Shown here piece by piece: positions 42,901-51,261 of a DNA stretch of 64,000 nucleotides. This DNA is from Mesostigma viride (lineage: Eukaryota > Streptophyta > Mesostigmatophyceae > Mesostigmatales > Mesostigmataceae). The DNA lies in the NCBI GenBank assembly GCA_009746045.1, contig RPFO01000065.1:5345368-5409367 (forward strand), written 5' to 3'. The number at the start of each line of letters is the position of its first letter. Within the stretch, counting starts at the first letter, position 1. The notes under the pieces were generated by a model. It saw only the letters and a program-made list of their open reading frames with translations, was not told where the DNA came from and made no database searches. A program made the position numbers and the translations under genes.

Positions 42901-45900
42901 CGACTCGTGCATAGGTCCGGAACTCAACACCTCTCTTGAGGAAAGAAGCGGTGGACTTGGTTCCAAGATACTTCTCAATCTCCTTGTCGGACAAGGGGCG
43001 AAAGTAACGCGAGCCCACGAACTCCGCGTCAGTCCTAGCGCCATGGCATTTTTTCAGCCAATCCCGGTAAGGGCCGGTGGACGTGATGTGTTTGGCGAAG
43101 AGGCTTGGCTTGGTTTCCGCAAGCGCTTGAAAGGCGAACTGCCACACAGGGATGCACACCTTAAAATGCAAACTGTTTGTCTTTGCATTCAGCAAGATGC
43201 GCCCGTTCTCCCTGAACACCTCATCGCTTAGCAACCGCTGCCTCATGTTGTCAGGCAAAATCAGCCCGTTGACGGTGTGAATGCGCATGCTATTGCAACC
43301 GGTATCGATGAAGTCACTCGGTCGAATCCAACGGGATTCCCGCACAGCATTCGCGTCCCGAATGGCTTTGTCCCTGATCTCCTTCTCGGAGTCCACGGTC
43401 GTTGCCATCTTCCAATCTTTGATGATCGGCTCCTTGTCCACCTTTCCACTACTCGTCAGGATCCCCTCCTTGAAGAGCTTTGAAAGTGCTTTCAGAAGCT
43501 CAAGAAAAGGGGAGAAGGTAGGCCACTTTAATATATCCGACGCCGGCGCCTTGCCCCTGGCTTCGACGTAGTTAAGCATCTCCTTGACGAGTGCAAAAAC
43601 GGCATCATTGCCGGCCAACCTTCCGTCACCGTCTCCTTCCCCCTCGGCACCCTGAACGAAGGCATTGACGAACATGAGACAAGAAAGCAATAAATAGTTT
43701 AACGTATGCATATAGTCCGCGAGCGTAGGAAAATCTCAGAGTAGGGTGCTAAGAACACAGAAGGTAAAAAGGGTCACTCCACGGAGCTACCCCTCTGAAT
43801 CTAAATCACCAAAAACGCACCGCTTCCTTTTCTCCCGCCTTCTTCCCCTTCTTTCCTTTTCCGCCTTTCTCCCCCTCGCCACCCTGGAGGAAGACATTGA
43901 CGAAGATGAGACAGGAAAACAATAAATAGTTTAACGTTTGCAAATAGTCGGCGTGCAGACAAAAAATACCGAATAGGGTGCAAAGCACGGAGAAGGTAAA
44001 AAGGTTCACTCCACAGAGCTACCCCTCTAAATAAAAAATTCCGCGAAAAACGCACCTCTTCCTTTTCTCCCGCCTTCTTCCCCTTCTTTCCCTTCCCGCC
44101 CTTCTCCCCCCGGCCGCGTCATCCTCCATTTCCACCCCGGCCTTATCCTTCCCCTTCTCCTTTTTATCCGCATCCCTCTTCTTTTTGGACGCTTTTGCCT
44201 GACCCTCAAGCAGCTTCGCCCGTTCACGATCCCTTCTCTTGAGATCCAACTTCATGAACTTGATGACCTTGTCCACCTTCGCCTCCGTGTACTCCTTTGG
44301 TTTCCACTTGAACTTTTCGGTGCCCTTGGACTTGACTTGGTTGACGAAATCATAGGCCAGCTCACCGTTGAAGGTGTCAGATTGCTTTGCGAAATCGGCC
44401 GCCGCTTCAACGCGTAGTTGGGCGAGATACTTGCGAAACTCCCCGGCACCAATCGTAACATCCTTAGGGGGCTTGCCTAGGATGAGGTCGCCAATATCAC
44501 AGATAGTCTTCACCTTATTCTTTCTGTCAATAAGCTTCTTGGGATCCTGGAATGTCGTCGTCGCCTTTTTTTTAGCCTGCTGGAAGGTATATTAACAACA
44601 CACAACATACACATGAAGCGAAATGTATTAAGAAGAGTAATCTGAACTCTGGCATCCTAGCTCTGCAGCGCGACCTTCAGCGTTAAAAAATTAAAAAACA
44701 TTGTACAAACCTTTGCCTTTCCCTTCCCCTTCGGAGTTGGCTCGGGCTCATTTTCTTCCTCCTCCTCCTCCTCCTCCTCGTGCTCCTCCTCCTCTTCCTC
44801 CTCGTCCACCTCCTGCTCCTTCTCCTCCTCTTCCTTCTCGTCCACCTCCTGCATGAAAAAAAAAAAATAATAATTCAGACGATGACATAAAAAAAACGAG
44901 CATTAATTTTGTTTTAACGTTGCTCTGCGGAGCGACCCCAACCCTAAGCTTGAACAGTAAAATGAAACAAATTTCCTACCTCTACGTTCTCCGTCCCCAT
45001 CCCTTCGACCTCTTCAAAAGGTTGATCGTCATCCTGCAAGACGAAACGTGCGTTCAGATAAATATACAAAGTCAGTCAAAACAGGAACTATTTCTTGAAT
45101 ATCCTTTCATGTCCCACGTAGCTCCCACAAAAACCAGCATCTTCATTAAAACAATAAGTGGAAGCATACATGTGACACTAATTGACATGCCCGGAGGCAC
45201 GCCGTTCAAGGCCCTTCATGAAGTACGTTGCCCTAGAGGCAACCAAGACAAGGGTGGGTGGGTGGGGAGCAAAGAAAGAGGCCGACAAAACCAGCCAGAG
45301 CGGCTTTTAGTCGCAAAACCTCCCTTATCCCTAGCTAACTGACGTCATTAAACCCTTATGTTTAGTGGATGCTAGTAAGACGCTAACCGTACAGACCGGG
45401 GGTAGAATATCCCGAATCTGCACGGCTAGTATTAAATAATGCGTAGGTTGTTCTTTTCAGGGGCACTGCACCTCACGCCCCGTTCCGCCCGGGTATAATC
45501 AACCCAAGCGCGGAACGCACATTTTATTTAATTCATTTTTCAACCATGCACTATATTGCATCTACTAATCACAAAAGCTCTAGCCAAACAGCTACGAGTA
45601 AACACTGCGACCTATAAGCCGCTCATCCAGCGGCCTCTTGTTCCCGCATTCACGTATAGAAGAAACTCCGTTCAAAGAACCCCGATTCATGTCCCACGTA
45701 GCTCCCACAAAAACCAGCATCTTCATTAAAACAATAAGTGGAAGCATACATGTGACACTAATTGACATGCCCGGAGGCACGCCGTTCAAGGCCCTTCATG
45801 AAGTACGTTGCCCAATCACCCCCGCCCTGGCTTTCCCTTGAAGCCGCACTCCACCTTGCTCGTTGTCACGAGTGACCGCCCTGCCGCAAAACGGGAGCCC

Positions 45901-48900
45901 CCCACATCGGGAGGCGTGTGCCCGGCGGCTGTGGATGCATGGCCAGGCCCAAAAAGGCCCAGCGCATTTGCACTGCGATTGCGCACGGCCAGCCTATCAT
46001 GACCCCTCTCGGGGCCCCGAGTCGGTACCGCTATGGCCGTCTCCCCATAGACCCGGGGTGCTTCGAGAAAAAACGTGGACCTAGCCCAGGCCCCGCCAGC
46101 CCGGATGCCCGAGGCCACAGCCCCAGGCACCTGGCTGAACGAGAGTCCGTTCAGCCAAGACCGCATTCCCCCCGAGGTTTCTATGCGTGGGGAAAAAATT
46201 TCTAGCTTAGACGCTTTTCCCATCGCCGTCCCCAGCCCCAACCACCCCCCCTCGGCGGAAGGCAATTGCAAAGTTTGCTGGCCAGCAGCAATTTCCGAAG
46301 AAAAAGCCGCAGGCCGCGGACCGAGACACGGGTCGCCAGTGCCAGCCATCCGGCTCCAACCCGGGGTGCAAGCATCCCCAGGTACGGAGCACCAGCTCGC
46401 GCACTGGGCCGACCAAGCGACAGTTGAGCACCTGTCACGGCATCCGGCCCACCAAAGACCCCAAGCTGGGGAAAAGGTGCGGACCGGAGGTAATCTTTTT
46501 CTTTTCTTTTAGTTAACCGGGCGAGGAACTACGCCTGGCCGGTTAACAACTGGAAGTCTCACCACTGGCCAAGTGGCCAGTGCAACCAGTGCTTTTGGGA
46601 TTTTGCTCCGCAGCACCCATAGCTGCGGCTGCCGCCGCAACGACAACGAGCAAAGAAAGAGGCCGACAAAACCAGCCAGAGCGGCTTTTAGTCGCAAAAC
46701 CTCCCTTACATATCCCTAGCTAACTGACGTCATTAAACCCTTATGTTTAGTGGATGCTAGTAAGACGCTAACCGTACAGACCGGGGGTAGAATATCCCGA
46801 ATCTGCACGGCTAGTATTAAATAATGCGTAGGTTGTTCTTTTCAGGGGCACTGCACCTCACGCCCCGTTCCGCCCGGGTATAATCAACCCAAGCGCGGAA
46901 CGCACATTTTATTTAATTCATTTTTCAACCATGCACTATATTGCATCTACTAATCACAAAAGCTCTAGCCAAACAGCTACGAGTAAACACTGCGACCTAT
47001 AAGCCGCTCATCCAGCGGCCTCTTGTTCCCGCATTCACGTATAGAAGAAACTCCGTTCAAAGAACCCCGAATCTTCACAAATCGACCCCGAACCTTTAGC
47101 GGCATTTGCTTACCTCCGGTTTCCACGCTGAAGGACTTTGTCCCTCAAAACATGGAATGTCACCCTCCTGGCGGGAAGGAGAGCAAGAAATGCGTTCATC
47201 GTTAGTAACAATTTTCAACAAAAGAAATACACAACACTAATCTAAACGGACTGAATAAAAATGTACACAAATGTCAATAATTACCTCAATGTCAAATCTC
47301 CACTCCCGCAACACTTGTCCGATCGGCCACATCTCAGATGGAGTTGTGTGGCTCAGTTCATTTTCGAAAAACGTCCGAAGAGCTATCAAGTGAGATAGCA
47401 TGTCCTGACTCCATGATTTCTCGTTTATGTTCGCCGTCACTAACGACAGGCAGTCGTCGATCCCCTTGTACTCAAGCCATGCGACAACCTCCTTTCGTGG
47501 GGGCTCATACTGTCCGGCCATGTCGAACTCCCCACTCTGACGAAAACGCAGGATCTCATCCTCGCACAACTGAAGAAACAATTCAACAGCTCGACTCGGA
47601 AGAATAGGGTCTGGGTTCACCCTAAACTGCGCCATCCACACTGAATACGACGAAAGGAAGTGCGATCTAACCCCATCCAAATCTTCAATCACTTCCGAAC
47701 CAGCCCTGAACAACTCGGGAGATACCGAGTGGTCCATGGCGATCAGAAAGTCGCCGAAGACATCCCAGTCGAACTGTGCAGCCTTGAACCCTTTCTTCAA
47801 GAGCAGATTGACATCCGTTTCCGTCAGCGGGGAGGTGTCCCAATCCTCACCTGTCTTCCCCTGCTCTAGGACCTGGTACATTTCCCACCTGCAGACAGAT
47901 ATGATGATGTCAAAATACTCGTGTGACAATGGGTGCTGTCTCGTGTCCTTGCAGTACTGTTTGGTCGCACAAGACAGCTTGATCCAGACGAGCAGGCTTC
48001 GAGGAACATAAGCTGTAACATCCGCTGCGTCGGGTATTGTTGACCCGCACTCGGTAACAAGCAACTCAAAGGTGTCGAAAAGAGATGCAATTCTTTCCCC
48101 TTCAACCTTTTGCCTTAAGGCTCCGCCCCATGACTTGAACAAAAGATCACGAAGTGTTGGATCACTCCAAGGGTTCATATCTCATCAGACCCGTCATATC
48201 ATGTATTACTTCCATCCTCTCATGCCAGACACCGTCATCGATCGCAACTTCGATCTCCTTCGACACAAAGGTGCTCAAGAACGACTTGGCGTCATCGTTC
48301 AGATGTTTTTCGTAAGTCGTCAACCATGACTTCCAAGTTTCCAAGCCCCTCAACTGGATCGGCTGCACACAGGTCCACAAAACGAAAAAAAAGCATAATC
48401 GGAAAAAAAGTTTAGGGTCACTCTGCGAAGTGACCCTTCATAAAAAAATCTCAAACAGAACGAACGACTAACTGACATGCACTATGAAGCGGCGAAAAAA
48501 TTATTAGCTCACCCGCAATTTCTCCTCCCCACTCCCAACCTCGGCGTTCCCCTGAGACTCTGTCTCATCTCCCCCTTTCTTCCTCTGGATGCAGCAAGAC
48601 AGAGGAAAGCATACTCGTTGAAAAAGTTTAGGGTCACTCTGCGAAATGACCCTCCATAAATTAATCACACATGCGAAGGAAACGGCAACTCAGAAATGAT
48701 GGACAAATGAACAAAGAACAAAGGCGAAAAACACAGGATTACTTATCGCTCACCTCCGTTGTTGTCCCGCTCTTCTTGGGATCCTCTGACTTCTTTTCGT
48801 CTGCCCCCCGCTTCCTCTGAAATCAAAACAACAGGGAAAAGCATACTTGTTGGTTCAGGTTAGGGTCACTCTGCGAAATGACCCATTCATGGTCAGACGA

Positions 48901-50448
48901 GCTTAGCAGAGATAAGGAATAACGAAACCGTTAAAAAAAACACGCACACTAATGGGGGTAAAAACTGTTTCTCACCTGAGACGGCTCCGTACCCTCCTTC
49001 TCCGAGACCCCCGCGGTCTTCCCATCCACCTCCGTCGACTTTTCTGCAGCCTGCGCCTTCCTGCGCTCCTCCTCAAGTTTGGCTTGGTATTTCAGGCGTG
49101 CCGCCACACCCGCCTCCATCATCCTCTTCCCCTCCTCCTGCACCTTCCTCTTCGCCTTTGCCTCCTCGTCCTTCTTTTTCCTTTCCTCATTCGCCTTTCT
49201 CTCCTTTTCGTCCCGCTCCCACGACGCCCTCCTCTTCCTGCGCTCCGCCTCCTCCATCTCCGCAGCTTCCATTTCTGCCTGCTTCGCCTCTCGCTCTGCC
49301 CTTTCCTTCTTCACCCATTCCCTCTGCTCCCTTTCCAGGAGCTCCTGGGCGGCCTTCCGTTCCTTGTCCTTTTTCTCCAGATTCACCAGATCTTCGGCGT
49401 GCTGCGTTGCCTGATCCAGATAAGAAGTCAGAAGTGCCATGCGGTCATTCCTTCTCTTTCTTTCCTCCTCCGGAAGATCCTCCAGTGGCCTTGGGTCTGC
49501 CTTGTCCCTGTCCTCCATGCTGATCAGGAGGTCAATGTTCTTCTGCAGATCACGCAGGAACCGCTCATGGTCATCCTCCTTCTCCTCCCATTCCGCTCTT
49601 GCTTTCTTTCTTGCCTGTGGGGAGCGGCTCCTCGGAGGTGAGTTTGACGACCGGCGCTTGGGTGGCGACCGGCGCTTGGGCGGAGACTTCCGACCTGGAG
49701 ACTTTGCAGGCGACTTGGGCGGTGATCGGGACTTGGAGGTCGCCCCCTTCTTTGGAGGGGAGCTTTGGGGAGACGCGGGCTGCGAGCTGGGCTGTGAGGT
49801 CGACGCCTCGGGTAGGGACCTTGAAGGAGACCTGGGCGACGTGCTGACCTTCGAGGTCGAAGCCTCGTGGTGGGACCTTAGAGGTGACTTGGGCGGCGGG
49901 CTGCCCTGCTCAGACGCCTCGTGGTGGGCCCTTGGAGAAGACTTGGGCGGCGAGCTGGGCTTCGAGGTAACCACCTCGACGGGGGCGGACCTCGGCGAGT
50001 TTGAGGTCGACTTCCCGCGGACGGGGGACTCCTTGTTGATGGCGGGCCGCTGGGGAGACTGTGGAGACACAACGGAGCTGGACCCAGCCCCGGCAGCCTG
50101 TGCCTCAGGTGCGGGCCGCTGAGGAGACTGTGGAGACACAACGGAGCTGGACCCAGCCCCGGCAGCCTGTGCCTCAGGTGCGGGCCGCTTGGGAGATTTG
50201 GAGGCCGACGCCTCCACGGAGCTTGGCCCAGCCCCGGCAGCAAGCATTGTTGACAGAGGAGGAAACTCCTCTACGCCCTTGGGCGGAGAGGCGGGTGGCG
50301 TACTATACTTAGGAGACTCGCTCGTCGACTTGACCTTGTCGACATAGGTGGCCCTCTCCACCTCTTTTCCCTTCTGAAGCAAGGAGGCCCTCTCCTGCTC
50401 CTCCTTTTCCTTCTGAAGCTGAACTTCCCTCTCCTTCTCTTGTTCCTT
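33460..50448 (-). CDS. Large multi-exon gene for a charged Lys/Glu/Ser-rich protein (unrecognised, 5' partial, disrupted)
   Basis: In transcription order the exons are 50448-48976, 48816-48754, 48584-48513, 48362-47285, 47167-47114, 45033-44980, 44848-44711, 44579-44056, 43883-43821, 43651-42491, 42158-41424 continued at 35754-34107, and 33989-33460. All have plausible GT..AG borders. No family is recognised. The protein has an SPPK/KSP-rich N-terminus, a coiled coil, several globular blocks, acidic tracts and a compact C-terminus, so a nuclear or scaffold-like protein is plausible. Frame problems: a 1-nt shift near 48,180, unresolved junction phases around 43.8-44.1 kb, homopolymer shifts at 34.74-34.83 kb, and a 5.67-kb insertion. 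The upstream end is not found. It may instead be the accessory gene of a large transposon, as it shares intronic palindromes with the divergent transposase gene. Confidence 0.55.
34107..35754 (-). CDS. 3' half of the split exon, with acidic and repeat tracts
   Basis: Continues LGRMPRNKDVVDRFLAFWEK, DKDLYLHYQKKMEGGEGKK, TSFKDFWWGDHDLFMVPPKK and RKAEDDAEGDSDGDEGG. Near 34,740-34,830 a 36-bp repeat (TSKGGEKSSPQK when read with six G) occurs three times, but two units have five G, which shifts the frame. Beyond it the open frame reads KLRKAVVQISDDEDEAEPG, then Ser-, Glu- and Gly-rich tracts (34,280-34,510) and KPAAPSKSSGSSRPK. Donor CAAAGG|GTGAGG. Confidence 0.55.
34270..34510. repeat. (TCC)n-type trinucleotide tract within an exon
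   Basis: About 200 bases of CTC/TCC repeats on the + strand, read as poly-Glu/Gly on the coding minus strand. Long frames on the + strand here are artefacts of the repeat. Confidence 0.9.
35902..35916. other. Hairpin at the left of the HUH unit
   Basis: CCGCTAAGTTAGCGG: seven-base perfect arms around one G. It lies 177 bp before the first start codon and shares GCTAAG/TTAGC with the larger hairpin at 37,995-38,025. Confidence 0.6.
36093..36536 (+). CDS. Small coiled-coil protein upstream of the HUH protein
   Basis: 147 codons with a strong start context (GCCACCATG). The N-terminus is acidic and polar (MSSDDEENPQYLTPTKATQA), the middle and C-terminus (residues ~45-145) are strongly helical and charged (KKRQRDDDGILVEIALAKKK, YKQEQEEVERLENDHKNKRL). 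This suggests a dimerising coiled coil. Its TGA overlaps the ATG of the next gene (ATGA at 36533-36536). It is intronless. Function unknown; a partner or accessory of the HUH nuclease is inferred from the arrangement. Confidence 0.6.
   Translation: MSSDDEENPQYLTPTKATQADFGGQTPRTPQDEIDSLVDVGRCAKSALESITKKRQRDDDGILVEIALAKKKVEETKTQIQVIATEVHNLQMRRGWFNIQKRYKQEQEEVERLENDHKNKRLAAADKLYQVLPLLIDAVEGITYLQQ
36533..37807 (+). CDS. C2H2 zinc-finger plus HUH (Rep-like) endonuclease protein
   Basis: 424 codons, intronless. Residues 1-70 are acidic and Pro-rich. A C2H2 finger follows (C75-x2-C78-x12-H91-x4-H96), then a Pro/Ala linker and a basic RRPRRRR patch (~140-146). The Rep-like core has motif I FSITVNPP (~185-192), motif II ERGAAAGKLHVQA with H230-x-Q232 and acidic E221, and motif III GYCDKD with Tyr284-x-x-Lys287. 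HUH Rep proteins of ssDNA viruses and rolling-circle elements use such motifs to nick DNA through the tyrosine. No helicase P-loop is seen. It resembles the HUH transposons reported in green algae (Replitrons), but this needs a structure or profile search. Confidence 0.65.
   Translation: MIDDKAGHSSTSEDEEEFTETQSDKDFIDDAEVNQGSPPPREETPPPVLHLPSASPAPPGTSASHVAPPPFSAGCQYCKKTFSSMRGLKRHTTVQHTNRILEENMRALSLALVPVPAANAPPPVPPADVPAQDPPAAAARRPRRRRNADNDDEEPAAPCPEFVDGKKTIPPRQVKPNHVFLWRDFSITVNPPGNSDITDEQVQVVHDWLDTHASRCFAVCERGAAAGKLHVQAVATIFTSGSLPVAKSLKEALGWVPHVPPGSKVMVSELAEKDMHTYLGMLGYCDKDAHKPAADFRLIVNVGNTPAMMEDGRIIFMKYHATSKGKVALSPSNILQKMVAYMNANRMWEDIEPDELLLHMHRSGHYVVHESWVAPKNGLQGMVMGRITAALILNGHDVNKKTVDLVRKVYFYDPKRPGRVRVLN
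37995..38025. other. Perfect 14-bp hairpin downstream of the HUH gene
   Basis: Arms CTAAGCTTAGCCGC (37995-38008) and its exact complement (38012-38025) with loop TAG. It is 188 bp after the HUH stop codon. Hairpins at or near the ends are typical recognition sites of HUH elements; it could also act in transcript 3'-end formation. Confidence 0.7.
38026..39740. other. Non-coding interior of the inverted-repeat element
   Basis: No supported gene. 38,060-38,140 repeats the subterminal motif GTTGCGATTCTTG and TATCGCAACT. 39,105-39,262 is the inverted copy of the dispersed repeat at 28,255. Confidence 0.5.
39750..40400 (+). repeat. 43-bp minisatellite inside the inverted-repeat element
   Basis: About 14 units containing GCAAGCATTCACGTATCCAT followed by GCATGCAAACACCATCCA; starts at 39,803, 39,846 and 39,889 show the 43-bp period. 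It has the palindrome CATGCATG in each unit. Open frames through it are repeat artefacts. Confidence 0.9.
40401..41385. other. No gene seen
   Basis: A spacer between the 43-bp array and the right inverted repeat. It includes decayed minisatellite remnants to ~40,540 and several GTTGCG-containing motifs near 41,200-41,280. Confidence 0.5.
41424..42158 (-). CDS. 5' half of an exon split by the inverted-repeat element
   Basis: Starts after TCGTGACAG with EVGKKKLDRLFEISKGANAE and ends RLFEEVFGLRL at the TA where the element begins. The other half resumes at 35,754 in the same frame with LGRMPRNKDVVDRF. Phase 0 at the acceptor agrees with the preceding exon. Confidence 0.6.
42491..43651 (-). CDS. 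Largest globular exon
   Basis: 1,161 nt, phase 0-0, 387 codons. Landmarks: GNDAVFALVKEMLNYVEARG, WIRPSDFIDTGCNSMRIHTV, FKVCIPVWQFAFQALAETKP, PSLFAKHITSTGPYRDWLKK and LPNWDECKKFPEIS. No known motif is recognised. The absence of stops across 1.16 kb with balanced composition supports real coding. Confidence 0.6.
43560..44100 (-). repeat. Tandemly duplicated exon-intron unit (~180-240 bp)
   Basis: Three successive 3'-splice-site regions (at ~43,652, ~43,884 and ~44,070 on the + strand scale) share exon ends rich in GGCGAGGGGGAGAAAGG-type sequence. The two introns share the same downstream block: TTCGTCAATG, AATAAATAGTTTAACGT, then a palindrome (43,771-43,793; 44,003-44,026). An exon plus its intron was therefore duplicated, making a new intron. 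Confidence 0.65.
44056..44579 (-). CDS. Exon with helical Lys-rich block
   Basis: Encodes QAKKKATTTFQDPKKLIDRK, then TICDIGDLILGKPP, FRKYLAQLRVEAAADF and KWKPKEYTEAKVDKVIKFMK. A basic, Arg/Gly-rich end follows, which is repeated in the next small exon (43883-43821). Confidence 0.5.
44711..45033 (-). CDS. Two small acidic exons (45033-44980 and 44848-44711)
   Basis: The first exon encodes DDDQPFEEVEGMGTENVE after CGTCTTGCAG. The second encodes a Glu-rich run with repeated QEVDEKEEEE units and ends PEPTPKGKGKAK at a GTTTGT donor. Both are phase 0. The intron between them has a half-palindrome at 44,919-44,939. Confidence 0.45.
45106..47070 (-). mobile_element. Split-direct-repeat retroelement 1 (non-autonomous)
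   Basis: Read on the minus strand the order is A1 (47070-46648), internal (46647-45814, ~834 bp), B1 (45813-45686), A2 (45685-45267), a 33-bp gap, B2 (45233-45106). A1 and A2 look identical except for a 4-bp indel (423 and 419 bp); B1 and B2 are 128 bp each. This A1-internal-B1-A2-B2 layout is that of PAT/Kangaroo-type and TOC1-like tyrosine-recombinase retroelements. No RT or recombinase is encoded, so it is a non-autonomous derivative. It lies in an intron of the large minus-strand gene. Confidence 0.75.
47114..47167 (-). CDS. Small exon
   Basis: 54 nt, 18 codons: EGDIPCFEGQSPSAWKPE, between CCGCCAG and GTAAGC. The next intron holds the split-direct-repeat retroelement 45106-47070. Confidence 0.45.
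47285..48362 (-). CDS. Globular exon with an apparent 1-nt frameshift
   Basis: Reading starts PIQLRGLETWKSWLTTYEKH and is open to GLMRYEPLE then stop. One frame over, the sequence continues NPWSDPTLRDLLFKSWGGAL for about 298 codons to WRFDIE and the donor GAG|GTAATT. No intron of reasonable length links the two frames (any would be ~30 nt), so a single-base shift near 48,180 is likely. Composition is that of a folded helical protein with several Trp and Cys. Confidence 0.5.
48513..48584 (-). CDS. Small exon
   Basis: 72 nt encoding RKKGGDETESQGNAEVGSGE followed by EKLR. Acceptor GCATCCAG, donor GTGAGC. The introns on both sides contain the CTGCGA-type palindrome. Confidence 0.5.
48754..48816 (-). 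CDS. Small exon
   Basis: 63 nt, phase 0-0, encoding RKRGADEKKSEDPKKSGTTT followed by E. Acceptor TGATTTCAG, donor GTGAGC. It begins AGGAAG like the next exon (48584-48513), suggesting exon duplication. Confidence 0.5.
48976..50448 (-). CDS. First visible exon: SPPK-rich region and long coiled coil
   Basis: A 1,473-nt exon of 491 codons after the acceptor TATTTGCCGCAG; the ATG at 50,457 lies inside the intron, so this is not the start. Residues ~1-45 are Glu/Lys-rich, ~45-265 have many SP/SPPK/KSP motifs with a repeated RPAPEAQAAGAGSSSVVSPQ unit, and ~270-490 form a charged coiled coil (EERKRRNDRM...KEREQREWVKKERAE-type). SP-rich tails are typical of phosphorylated nuclear proteins. Confidence 0.6.
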
Positions 50449-50599
50449 CTGCGGCAAATAAGGAAAAACAAATAGACCAATGTCGGATGAAGAAAGTGTA
50501 AATTCGCATCAGCGTGAGGGGTGGCGCTGCAGCGCTACCCTAAGAAGAAACAAGGATGAAATCCCATTCAGGTTTGGGGAAAAAAAAATCGAAGATGTA

Positions 50600-51117
50600 A
50601 CTTTTATAAACGTATCTGGAAAGGGTGACTCGGCAGCGCGACCTTACAACACAAATGTGATTGAATAACGTATCTTGGAAAGGTCACTCGGAAGCGCTAC
50701 CCTACAAACAAAATGTTATTGAATAACGTATCTGGAAAGGGTGACTCTGCAGCACTACCCTACAAACAAAATGTTATTGAATAACGTATCTGGAAAGGGT
50801 GACTCTGCAACGCGACCCTACAACCAAAATGTGATTGAATAACGTATCTTGGAAAGGTGACTCTGCAGCGCTACCCTACAAACAAAATGTTATTGAATAA
50901 CGTATCCGGAAAGGGTGACTCTGCATCGCGACCCTACAACCAAAATGTGATTGAATAACGTATCTTGGAAAGGTGACTCTGCAGCGCGACCCTACAAACA
51001 AAATGTTATTGAATAACGTATCTTGGAAAGGTGACTCTGCAGCGCGACCCTACCAACAAAATGTTATTGAATAACGCATCTTGGAAAGGTGACTCTGCAG
51101 CGCGACCCTACAAACAC
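50600..51117 (+). repeat. 58-bp tandem array carrying the intronic palindrome
   Basis: About nine units; the GTGACTCTGCAG-type core is at ~50,624, 50,683, 50,741, 50,799, 50,858, 50,915, 50,973, 51,031 and 51,089. The spacer reads ACAAACAAAATGTTATTGAA then TAACGTATCT. Two more isolated palindromes follow at 51,142 and 51,197. Confidence 0.9.
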
Positions 51118-51261
51118 TGAATGGAAGTTTGCATTGTGAGGGGGTCACTCTGCAGCGCGACCTTACAAACAAAGACTGCGACATTGCGCAAGGGTAGGGG
51201 TCACTCTGCAGAGCGACCCTACCCAAAAACAATACTAACCACTCCCCAAAAAAATCACGCA

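Noticed and set aside
45267-47070. Ordinary LTR retrotransposon with ~420-bp LTRs
   Set aside because: The second repeat pair (B, 128 bp) and the order A-internal-B-A-B do not fit LTRs, and the A repeats do not start TG or end CA.
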